Below the pieces are notes generated by a model. The model searched no databases. It worked only from the letters and a program-made list of their open reading frames with translations, and was not told the DNA's origin. A stretch of DNA of 64,000 nucleotides, taken from contig CAIQVH010000025.1 of the NCBI GenBank assembly GCA_903875215.1, forward strand, positions 24,439 to 88,438, in the 5' to 3' direction. Below, piece after piece: positions 36,648-44,808 of the stretch. The first letter of the stretch is position 1, and every line of letters starts with the position of its first letter. The translations under genes and the position numbers were made by a program. Origin of the DNA: an uncultured Anaerolineae bacterium (GTDB lineage Bacteria; Chloroflexota; Anaerolineae; Anaerolineales; Villigracilaceae).

Positions 36648-38816
36648 ATGACGGAAGATGCCGAAACCACCCGCAATGAAATGTCCGCCTCACGCCTTTC
36701 CGAATTGGAAAGCCAGGTGGCCGCCCTGCAAGCCGAAAGAAATGCCTTGCAGGAACAGCGCGATCGGTACCACAACATCATCCAGGCCGGGCAGCTTGGG
36801 TTTGCCTGCTGCCGACTGGTATTGGAAGACCCGGTCGCTCGGGATTTTTTCTGCCATGAAGCCAACCCGCTTTTTGAAGAAGTCACCGGGATGCGCGGAA
36901 TTTCCGGGAAACGGATTTCGGAGGTTTTCCCAAGGATAAAAACAGAGGCACTCGACTGGTTCGAGCTCTTCGTGCGGGTTGCCCAAAGCGGCCAGCCGGA
37001 GCAGATCGAATGTCAGCTGCCAGGCAGCGACAGCTGGCTGTCCATTTCAGTCATCAGCCCGCAGCCAGGCGCCATTATCATCGTGGCGGAAAAAATCATC
37101 AGCCAGAAACACGATCAGGCACAATTGGCTTATCAAGCCACCCTGCTTGCAAACGTCAGCGATGCAATTATCGCTGCAGACCGCCAGTACCGGGTAACCT
37201 ACTTGAACAGCGCTGCCGAGGTTCTGTACGGTTGGAGCGCCCGAGAGGTGCTGGGGAAAAATGGGGTTGATATTATCCAGACCCAGTTTGGAGAGGCCGA
37301 GAAAAGCGCTATGTTGCAGGCCATTGCCCGCCATGGCTACTGGCACGGAGAAGCCACCCAGCAGCGCAAAAATGGCAGCCGCTTTCCAGTGGAAGTTTCA
37401 TCCCTCGTGCTGCACGATGCGGACGGCCACATCACCGGCTACCTGAGCATCAATCGCGATATTTCCGAACGAAAGAAGCTGGAAAACAAACTGCGCGAAA
37501 GCGAAGAGCGTTTCCGGCTGTTGTTTGAAAACATGCACGAAGGCTTTTCATTGTATCAAGCCATCACCACTCCCGCCGGAGAAGTGGTGGATCTGCGCCT
37601 GCTGGCAGCGAACGCTGCTTATGAAACCCACACCGGCCTCAAACCCAGGGAAGTGATCGGGAAAACGATGCTGGAGGTTGTGCCAATGACAGGCCAGCGC
37701 CAGGTGGAACTTTATGCCAATGTGATCAAGACCGGCCAACCGCTCGATGTTGAATACTATTCACCGGTCTTTCAGCGCCATCTGCGCGTGCGCGCCTTTC
37801 GCTCGCAGCCCGGGCACTGTGCCTCCATCATTGAAGACGTGACCGCTCTGCGGGAAGCCGAGCAGACCCTGCGTGAAAGCGAACAAAAATATCGCGTCCT
37901 GTATGAAAACGAAATTTACGCCACAGTCATCTTCGACCAGCAAACCCGCCGCATCCTGGATGCCAATGACACCTTTTTACGAGTCTATGGCTACCACCGC
38001 GCCGACCTGGAAGCCGGCCTGCTCATGCTCGACCTGAGCGCCGAAGTTGAAGCCACCACAAATGTCATCAACGATTCCATCCAAGAGGGCAAAACGATTT
38101 TCGTTCCGCTGCGCTACCAGCGCAAAAAAAACGGCCAGGTTTTCCCAACAGAAATTGTGGGCGGCCCCTTCAGCTGGCACAAGCAGAAGGTTTTCTTTTC
38201 GATCATCCACGATATCAGCGAACGGAAAAATGCCCAGGATGCGCTATCCACCGCGCATGAGCAATTAAAGCTCCAGATGGAGGAAGTACAAAAGTTGCAG
38301 GCCGAGCTGCGCGAACAGGCGGTACGCGATGCAATGACCGGGCTATATAACCGCCGCTTCCTGAATGAGACGTTACCGCGCGAACTTGCCCGCGCCGAGC
38401 GCGAAGAAAAACCCCTCAGCCTGATCATCGCCGATATTGACCTCTTCAAGAACTTCAACGACACCTACGGTCACCAGGTTGGCGACCAAATTCTGATCGA
38501 AGCAGCCAACCTGATTCAACAATTCACCCGCAGCAGTGACCTGATCTGCCGTTATGGCGGCGAAGAATTCCTGATAGCTCTGCCCGATACCTCCCAGGCA
38601 GGCGCGTGGCAGCACGCCGAGGAATTGCGCAGAAAATTCCTGGAGACGGTCTTCCTCCCGGACACGCTCCAACTCAGAGTGTCGCTCTCCTTCGGCCTGG
38701 CCACCTTCCCCGAGCACGGCGCAACCCTCGATCAGCTGATCACCAACGCAGATGAAGCGCTCTATACTTCCAAGAAAAAAGGGCGCAATTGCGTGAGCAT
38801 CTGGAAACCAGCCTGA
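36648..38816 (+). CDS. Multi-PAS diguanylate cyclase
   Basis: 722 aa, soluble. An N-terminal coiled coil (residues 10-40), a PAS-like start, and further PAS domains at about 170-285 (NVSDAIIAADRQYRVTYLNSAAEVLYGW), 290-410 and 420-540, followed by GGDEF at about 560-715. The signature reads RYGGEEF (GGEEF is active in many cyclases), with the NDTYGHQVGDQIL region before it. There is no RxxD inhibitory site upstream that I can see. It should make c-di-GMP in response to a PAS-bound cue. A short AGGTGA lies before the ATG. Confidence 0.88.
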   Translation: MTEDAETTRNEMSASRLSELESQVAALQAERNALQEQRDRYHNIIQAGQLGFACCRLVLEDPVARDFFCHEANPLFEEVTGMRGISGKRISEVFPRIKTEALDWFELFVRVAQSGQPEQIECQLPGSDSWLSISVISPQPGAIIIVAEKIISQKHDQAQLAYQATLLANVSDAIIAADRQYRVTYLNSAAEVLYGWSAREVLGKNGVDIIQTQFGEAEKSAMLQAIARHGYWHGEATQQRKNGSRFPVEVSSLVLHDADGHITGYLSINRDISERKKLENKLRESEERFRLLFENMHEGFSLYQAITTPAGEVVDLRLLAANAAYETHTGLKPREVIGKTMLEVVPMTGQRQVELYANVIKTGQPLDVEYYSPVFQRHLRVRAFRSQPGHCASIIEDVTALREAEQTLRESEQKYRVLYENEIYATVIFDQQTRRILDANDTFLRVYGYHRADLEAGLLMLDLSAEVEATTNVINDSIQEGKTIFVPLRYQRKKNGQVFPTEIVGGPFSWHKQKVFFSIIHDISERKNAQDALSTAHEQLKLQMEEVQKLQAELREQAVRDAMTGLYNRRFLNETLPRELARAEREEKPLSLIIADIDLFKNFNDTYGHQVGDQILIEAANLIQQFTRSSDLICRYGGEEFLIALPDTSQAGAWQHAEELRRKFLETVFLPDTLQLRVSLSFGLATFPEHGATLDQLITNADEALYTSKKKGRNCVSIWKPA

Positions 38817-38974
38817 CGGCCCCCGCCCCTCTTTTTGCCCCTGAAGAAATGGTATTTGATAAAATACCCCTTCTCTAACGTGAAGCATGGCTGGCAGCAC
38901 AAAAACCTCACAGCCTCGCTGATTTATCCATCACTCACGCTTTGTTATTCTTTTGCGCCCAGGAGAATAAATTA

Positions 38975-40084
38975 ATGCAATCCACCCCGCCAGCCCTCAA
39001 AGAAACGCCGGATGTCAGCTGCGCCAACTGCGGCGCAAAACTGGTCTACAAGCCCGGCACCACCCACCTGGCCTGCGATTACTGCGGATCCTCCTTCGAA
39101 ATCGCCCAGCCGGAAAACGCCAACGCCGAGGCCGCCTCCCGCGAAAATGACCTGGAAACCGCCCTGGCCAACTGGGCTGCGGCACAGATTCAGGAAAAAA
39201 CCTACGTCGTTTCGTGCAAGTCGTGCGGCGCACAATCTTCACTCCCTGAAAATCTCTTTTCTGACCGCTGCGCCTTTTGCGGCTCCCCAATCACCGTCAA
39301 ACCAGACGAGCGCTCGATCGCGCGCCCGCAGGGATTGCTGCCATTCAAGCTGGAAAAATCCGCCGCGACCGCGGCCTTTGAAAAATGGCTGAAAAGCCTG
39401 TGGTTTGCCCCCAACAACCTGGCTAAAACCGCCCTGCACGACAACTTCAATGGTGTTTACCTGCCTTACTGGACCTTCGACGCCCAAACCCACTCGCATT
39501 ATGTGGGCCAGCGCGGCGACGACTATTACGAAACGCACCGCGTCCGCAAGGAAGGCAAAATCGTCGAAGAACAGGTCCGCAAAACACGCTGGACGTTTGT
39601 CAGCGGCTCAGTCCAGCGCGCCTTCGACGACCTGCTGGTGGCGGCCAGCAAGTCTCTGCCGGGGAAATACCTGAACATCCTCGAACCGTGGGATCTGGAA
39701 GCCCTCGTCCCATACGACGCACGCTACTTCAGCGGCTACCAGGCTGAAGTCTGTCAGGTTGATCTGCGGGAAGGATTCCAACAAGCCCGCACGGTAATGG
39801 ATGCCCAGATCCGCAGCGACGTGACAAGCCAGATCGGCGGCGATCATCAACGCATCATGAGCCTGCAAACCAGCCTGTCTGAAACGACCTTCAAATATTT
39901 GCTGCTGCCGGTCTGGTTGAGCGTTTACCGCTACAGCGGGCGGGCCTACCAGTTCGTGGTCAACGCACGGACGGGTGAAGTCCACGGTGAGCGGCCCTGG
40001 AGCTGGATCAAGATCCTGCTGGCGGTGGTTTTCGCGCTGCTGGTGCTGTGGCTGGTCTTCACGGTGCTGGGCGCGCAGCATTAA
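38975..40084 (+). CDS. Zinc-ribbon protein with C-terminal membrane anchor
   Basis: 369 aa. Two zinc ribbons near the N-terminus: CANCGAKL...CDYCG (about 15-35) and CKSCGA...CAFCG (about 80-105). A large middle domain (FNGVYLPYWTFDAQTHSHYVGQRGDDYYETH) is followed by a C-terminal transmembrane helix (ILLAVVFALLVLWLVFTVL). It resembles Bacillus YdjG-like proteins, which pair with SPFH/PspA-type genes, but none is beside it. AGGAGA precedes ATG at 38975. Function unknown; zinc binding is inferred from the Cys pairs. Confidence 0.7.
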   Translation: MQSTPPALKETPDVSCANCGAKLVYKPGTTHLACDYCGSSFEIAQPENANAEAASRENDLETALANWAAAQIQEKTYVVSCKSCGAQSSLPENLFSDRCAFCGSPITVKPDERSIARPQGLLPFKLEKSAATAAFEKWLKSLWFAPNNLAKTALHDNFNGVYLPYWTFDAQTHSHYVGQRGDDYYETHRVRKEGKIVEEQVRKTRWTFVSGSVQRAFDDLLVAASKSLPGKYLNILEPWDLEALVPYDARYFSGYQAEVCQVDLREGFQQARTVMDAQIRSDVTSQIGGDHQRIMSLQTSLSETTFKYLLLPVWLSVYRYSGRAYQFVVNARTGEVHGERPWSWIKILLAVVFALLVLWLVFTVLGAQH

Positions 40085-40140
40085 CGGCACAAGGTTCAGG
40101 CCCCAAGCACCTCCCCACTGCCGCGCAGGGCCGCTGAATT

Positions 40141-40190
40141 AACAAGAAACCGCTCCAGGTCACTCAACCGACCTGGAGCGGTTTCTTGTT
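40141..40190. terminator. Strong bidirectional terminator
   Basis: A perfect 21-bp stem (40141-40161 with 40170-40190) and an 8-nt loop between two converging genes (stops at 40084 and 40202). The GC core is flanked by AAGAAA/TTTCTT, usable on both strands. Confidence 0.9.
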
Positions 40191-40201
40191 GCAAGCCGGT
40201 T

Positions 40202-43200
40202 TCAGCCGGGGAAGGAGACCGTCAGGCGCTCCACCACCCCATCGCGCTGGAAGATATGGGCGCTGAGGCTCTCGTCCAGCACATGCCCGTCAATGTGCTG
40301 GACGGTCCCATCGGCAAAGTAGACATGGAGGGAAGCCTGGCCGCCAGCCTGGAGCACGATTGGGGTCTGGCAGAGGCTGCAGGCCAGGGAAGCAGCCGGC
40401 AGAGACAGGTTTTTCGCGCGGCCGGTCACATCACGGTAGGAAAATTCCGCCGGCGCGGCGAGCAGTTCGCGCCGGTCGAGCAGGAACAGGTTGAAAATCA
40501 GCCGGCCTTGTTCAATCGAAAAGCCCATTTCGGCCTGGCGGGTCAGGATTTCTTCCTTGACCATGCCGGTCATGCCGGGCTGGCGCGCGCCCTGGCCCTT
40601 GGGTGTGTGCGAATACGGGTCGGTGGGGAAGGCTCCGTAGACCTGCGGGGATTTGTGGAAGCCCAGCCCGGCGCGGATGTCGCGGTATTTTTCCAGCAGG
40701 CCCGGGCCGCATGGCTCAAATTGGCAGCGCAGGGCGGTTTCCTGGGCGGCCAGCAGCAGCTTGGAAATCATGTGCCAGTAGATGCTGCCCAGTCCCTCGT
40801 AGGCGAAGAAGGTGCCAGAGCGCCCGGTAAATTCGCTGTGGCGGAAGACGGCTTCGAATAGGGCTTCAATGGCATGGCCTTCGGCGGCCACCAGTTCTGC
40901 AAAGCGCGGCTGGCGAGCCAGCGCCTCCAGCGCCCGGCGGACGCCCTTGCTGTTGCGCAGCGGCCCGCTGAAGTGGTAAACGCCATCCAGGTCGCGCACG
41001 AAGATGCTTTTCTCCTGGGCTTCGGCCAGGGCGGCGGGCAGGCGCAGGCCGCGCAGTTGTTCGGGGCTGAGGCTGTTTTTGGCCAGGAAGCCCGGCAGGG
41101 TTTTATCGGGATAGAGGATGTAGCTGTGCTGGTCGGCGCGGTAGAGCGCGCTGTGGCGCAGGCTTTCGAGCAGCGCCAATGACTCGTCGCCGCTGAGCAG
41201 GCCGGATGACAGGATGGCTACCTGCCCTTCGAGCATCTCGTACAGGTGGCCGACAGTGGCGCGCTGCCCGTCGAGATGCAGGATGTTGTAGGCGTGGTAC
41301 AGGTTGTCGGGGCGGCGATTGGCTCGCAGGGTGTGTTCGATGTAGCGTTGGGCCAGTTCGAGGAAAGCCAGCACGTCAGCTCCCGGGAGCGCTGCCAGAT
41401 CGCCGGAAAAACCGTGGGTGTAGAAATTCCAGCGGAAGTCGCTGCCAGCCTGGCCGAGGGCTTTCATCATCTCGTAGCGCTGATCGTCATCGAAGGAACC
41501 GGCCAGCCGGGGCTGGAATCCCGTTAAAACCGCGGAAACCTGCCCGAAGAGCTGCGCCACTTCCGCGCTGACGGTGACCTGCTGGAGCCCGAACAGTTCG
41601 CGGCAAAAGGCCAGGGTGCGGCGCAGGTAGCCGAGCGTCACCACCGAAAGGCCTTTGCCAACCAGGGCATTGTTGGCGTCGTTCCATTCCGGGCGCTGGG
41701 TGTTCATCCAGATGCCGCCCTCGGGGACAAAGTTGACCAGTTTGGCCAGCAGCAGGCTGAGCAGTTTTTCGCCCAGCGAACGGTGCAGCACCTGCCCATC
41801 TGGCCCGCAGACCAGTTTGCCGTCGGTGCCGCGCACCCTGACGCGCGCTTCGATCTCGTTTTCGAGGGCGTGGTCAAAGCTGATGGTGTTGTAGGGGTCA
41901 TGGCACAATTCGTCGAATGGTTTGAGCTGGTAGGGTACATTGGCGTAGCTGAGAATCGGGCGTTCGAGGCTGGCGCGCAGCCGGCCGGGGTGCAGGCGGG
42001 CGCTGATTTCCATCAGCTTTTGCAGGTAGATGATCTGGTGGTCGCTCCAATAGCCGATGTTGGCCCACGGGTTGCCCGGTTCCGGGGTTTCCCAATCCAG
42101 CCCGGCGCGGGTAACGCGGTAGGGATTGTAACCATCGGCGGTGGTGGCGCTCAGGAAGGTGGAGATCATGCTCTCGATGTATTCGGGGTAGGAATAGGCC
42201 AGCGCTTCCCAGTTTTGGAAGATGTCGCGCCAGTTGCCCTCGTAATCGAGGCGCTGCGAGCCATCGGGTTGTTTTATCTTGATGTTGAAGCGATTCCACG
42301 GGCGGCTGGGGTCGCCGTGGCGGCGGCTGAAAGTCAGCGGCAGGTAGGTGTGTGCCAGGCGGAGCAGATCCTCGGAGGGTTGGGCGCTGGCGCGCGCTTG
42401 CAGCTCTGAGATGTGCAGTCTTTCGGGCAGGGCCTGGAAAAATTCGGCGCTGGCGTGGAAGACATCATGGTGATGGGTGCGAACATAATCGCTGAAATCG
42501 GCCTTGTCCAGCCAGTACTGGTCGGCGAAGATGCCGCCGCGCATGACATTAAACATGACGTTGGCAAAGTGGTGCGCGGTGGAAAGCGTATCGGCGGAAA
42601 CCTGCCAGCCATCGGCGCTGGTGACGATCTGGCGCAGGCGCGCGCTGTTGGCCTGCACATCCTTTTCAATTTCCTGGCTGAGGGCTGATTTGTCACCCCG
42701 CAGCCGGGCCAGTGTGCCGACCAGGGCGGCGCTGTCCTGGCTGACATCGGCCACGATCTGCCAGGATTTTTCGGCAGCCTGGGGCAGGTCGAAGGCTGAA
42801 TGTACGAGATACGCGCCCCGCCGCCCGCGGATTTCTGTTTCGGGGGTGATTCCGGCCCCGGCGCGGAAGCGTTCCACTTGCGCGGAGGAAAGCAGGTAGC
42901 CGGAGGCATCCAGCCCGACCTGGAAAACGCTGGTCGCCAGGAGTGACTCGCTTGGTTCGGCCAGGTCGGTCAGCGTGGAGTTGAGCGCAAAAATTCCCAG
43001 CCCACTGCTCGGGTCCAGTTCGCTGCGTTTGTCGGCATCCAGCAGGCAGCTGAAGACAGTCTGGGTATCGGCGGAGACGTTGGCCGGCAGCAGGTTTTGC
43101 AGGCCGTCGAGCAGTTCCACCTGGCAGGCTTGGGCGTTATTGCAAAGCCAGGCGGTTTTGACAAAACCGAATGTCTCACTGGTGCGCCAGGCGTAACGGT

Positions 43201-43645
43201 AGGTCAGGCCCAGGTCGAGGTTGGTTTCTTCAAAAACCAGGGCGGTGCCGGGGATGTTTTTATACAGGTTGCGGGCCAGGGCGTAACTGCCGCGCTGGCG
43301 GGCCGAAAATGGCTCCCACAGGCTGGTGCGCCCGGCGCGGGTGATCAGCAGCAGGGCCTTGTGGCCGGCGCTTTCGCTGTTTTCGGCCAGCTTGTCTTCG
43401 GTGTAATAGGGGAACAGGGCCTGTTCCGCGCTGACACGCCCGGCCGTCAGCCCGCCGCTGGTGGAGATGAACAGCCAATGGTCAGAACTGCTGACCAGGC
43501 TGATGAAGAATGGCTCCAGGGCATCGTAATTCTGGATTTTGTAGTAGGGTTCGCCCAGGAGGGAGACATAATCGCCCTGGGTGGCTGCGTTGGAAAGTTT
43601 TTGGGGCGTTTCGCCCATATAAATGGTTCGTGCGGAGGGTTGCAT
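40202..43645 (-). CDS. Large GH94/GH149/GH161-like enzyme, candidate beta-1,3-oligoglucan phosphorylase
   Basis: 1147 aa, no signal peptide. The N-terminal half is beta-rich (a supersandwich like GH94 phosphorylases); the C-terminal half is helical, as an (alpha/alpha)6 barrel. QRPEWNDANNALVG aligns with the catalytic-Asp motif of cellobiose phosphorylases (DWND), and YEGNWRDIFQNWEALAYSYP with the R-D-x-x-Q motif. GH149 and GH161 beta-1,3-glucan phosphorylases have this size and layout. The GH16 endo-glucanase gene is 91 nt upstream on the same strand, so the pair could cut laminarin and split the fragments with phosphate. Family assignment is an inference. Confidence 0.5.
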   Translation of the reverse strand: MQPSARTIYMGETPQKLSNAATQGDYVSLLGEPYYKIQNYDALEPFFISLVSSSDHWLFISTSGGLTAGRVSAEQALFPYYTEDKLAENSESAGHKALLLITRAGRTSLWEPFSARQRGSYALARNLYKNIPGTALVFEETNLDLGLTYRYAWRTSETFGFVKTAWLCNNAQACQVELLDGLQNLLPANVSADTQTVFSCLLDADKRSELDPSSGLGIFALNSTLTDLAEPSESLLATSVFQVGLDASGYLLSSAQVERFRAGAGITPETEIRGRRGAYLVHSAFDLPQAAEKSWQIVADVSQDSAALVGTLARLRGDKSALSQEIEKDVQANSARLRQIVTSADGWQVSADTLSTAHHFANVMFNVMRGGIFADQYWLDKADFSDYVRTHHHDVFHASAEFFQALPERLHISELQARASAQPSEDLLRLAHTYLPLTFSRRHGDPSRPWNRFNIKIKQPDGSQRLDYEGNWRDIFQNWEALAYSYPEYIESMISTFLSATTADGYNPYRVTRAGLDWETPEPGNPWANIGYWSDHQIIYLQKLMEISARLHPGRLRASLERPILSYANVPYQLKPFDELCHDPYNTISFDHALENEIEARVRVRGTDGKLVCGPDGQVLHRSLGEKLLSLLLAKLVNFVPEGGIWMNTQRPEWNDANNALVGKGLSVVTLGYLRRTLAFCRELFGLQQVTVSAEVAQLFGQVSAVLTGFQPRLAGSFDDDQRYEMMKALGQAGSDFRWNFYTHGFSGDLAALPGADVLAFLELAQRYIEHTLRANRRPDNLYHAYNILHLDGQRATVGHLYEMLEGQVAILSSGLLSGDESLALLESLRHSALYRADQHSYILYPDKTLPGFLAKNSLSPEQLRGLRLPAALAEAQEKSIFVRDLDGVYHFSGPLRNSKGVRRALEALARQPRFAELVAAEGHAIEALFEAVFRHSEFTGRSGTFFAYEGLGSIYWHMISKLLLAAQETALRCQFEPCGPGLLEKYRDIRAGLGFHKSPQVYGAFPTDPYSHTPKGQGARQPGMTGMVKEEILTRQAEMGFSIEQGRLIFNLFLLDRRELLAAPAEFSYRDVTGRAKNLSLPAASLACSLCQTPIVLQAGGQASLHVYFADGTVQHIDGHVLDESLSAHIFQRDGVVERLTVSFPG

Positions 43646-43736
43646 CGGGAAGGGTTCCTGTGGTGGGATAAAGTGCCGCCTCGCCAGAAATATTCTGCCG
43701 AAACGGCATGGTTACTTTGCCGGGGTCAAGGCTGCA

Positions 43737-44606
43737 TCAGCGCTGGTAGACGCGCACGTAATCAACCAGGTATTGTACGGGGAATTGCAAATCCGGGTCC
43801 ACGCGGCCGCCCAGGGTGCCGCCCATGGCCAGGTTCAGGATGATGAAAAAGGGATGGTCAAAAACCCACTGCCTGTCTCCCACATCGGCGCGGGTGTAGG
43901 TACTATACCTGACATCATCATAAAACCAGCTGATCTGGTCTTGATCCCATTCGATGGCAAACGTGTGAAAATCGTCGGAAATGTTGTAGGGCATGGTTTG
44001 CGAGCGGGTCAATCCCTGCCCGCCGGAATAGCCGGGCCCATGCATGGTGCCCAGGAACTGAGTGGGGTGCTGGCCTACATATTCCATGATGTCGATTTCG
44101 CCACAGTTTGGCCAGCCGACCTGGTTGACATCTTCGCCCAACAGCCAAAAAGCTGGCCAGACGCCCTGCCCGGCGGGAACTTTCAGCCGCGCTTCGATGC
44201 GTCCATACTGGAAGGCCTGCAAACGCTGGGTTTTCAAGCGGGCCGAAATATAGGGTGATCCGCCGTAGGAATCCACTTCTTTGATGGCCTGGATAGTCAA
44301 TATCCCATTCTCCACCCGCGAATTTTCGGGGCGCTTGGTATACAACTGCATTTCATTGTTTCCCCAACCGCCGCCGCCTGTATCATAGGTCCAGTTTTTC
44401 TTATTCAATGTGGTGCCGTCGAATTCATCCTGCCAGACCAGGTTCCAGCCGGCATGCGGATCGGCGGGAGTGGCGGTGGCTTGTGGGGTTGGAGTGGGGC
44501 TGGGCAGGGCCGTCGGCGTGGGGGTGGCTGCCGGGCTGCAGGCCGTCAGCAGGCCAACCTGGAGAATCAAAAGGCAGAAGCGATGGATATTTTTGTTCAT
44601 GTTCAT
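43737..44606 (-). CDS. GH16 endo-beta-glucanase lipoprotein (laminarinase type)
   Basis: 289 aa. Lipobox LLTAC (Cys at about 23), a Thr/Pro-rich linker (PTPTALPSPTPTPQATATP), then the GH16 jelly roll: WQDEFDGTTLNKKNWTY, ARLKVPAGQGVWPAFWLLG, and the catalytic EIDIMEYVG (E-x-D-x-x-E) near residue 165, ending YVRVYQR. The beta-bulge form EIDIME fits laminarinases and other beta-1,3-glucanases. Surface attached. Start at 44606 (GCAAGGAAA just upstream) with a second ATG at 44600. Predicted operon with the 1147-aa gene. Confidence 0.88.
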   Translation of the reverse strand: MNMNKNIHRFCLLILQVGLLTACSPAATPTPTALPSPTPTPQATATPADPHAGWNLVWQDEFDGTTLNKKNWTYDTGGGGWGNNEMQLYTKRPENSRVENGILTIQAIKEVDSYGGSPYISARLKTQRLQAFQYGRIEARLKVPAGQGVWPAFWLLGEDVNQVGWPNCGEIDIMEYVGQHPTQFLGTMHGPGYSGGQGLTRSQTMPYNISDDFHTFAIEWDQDQISWFYDDVRYSTYTRADVGDRQWVFDHPFFIILNLAMGGTLGGRVDPDLQFPVQYLVDYVRVYQR

Positions 44607-44808
44607 TTTCCTTGCGAAAATTCCTGGGGGTTGTATTTTTGTACAGGCGCATGATAGTGTGAATGGGGCATTTCTGCAAGACCTGCAAAAGAATCTGCCC
44701 GGATTTGGAGACCGCTGGCAGGTTGCCAAAAGCCGGGAAATCAGGCAAAATACATTCGCCCGCCGGCCAGCCCGCGCGGGACGCCAGGCCTACGAAAGGT
44801 TCGCCCCC

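Noticed and set aside
44410..44808. 133 extra N-terminal codons on the ARH-family protein
   Set aside because: They are antisense to the GH16 signal peptide region and promoter; the ARH domain begins at the ATG at 44809.
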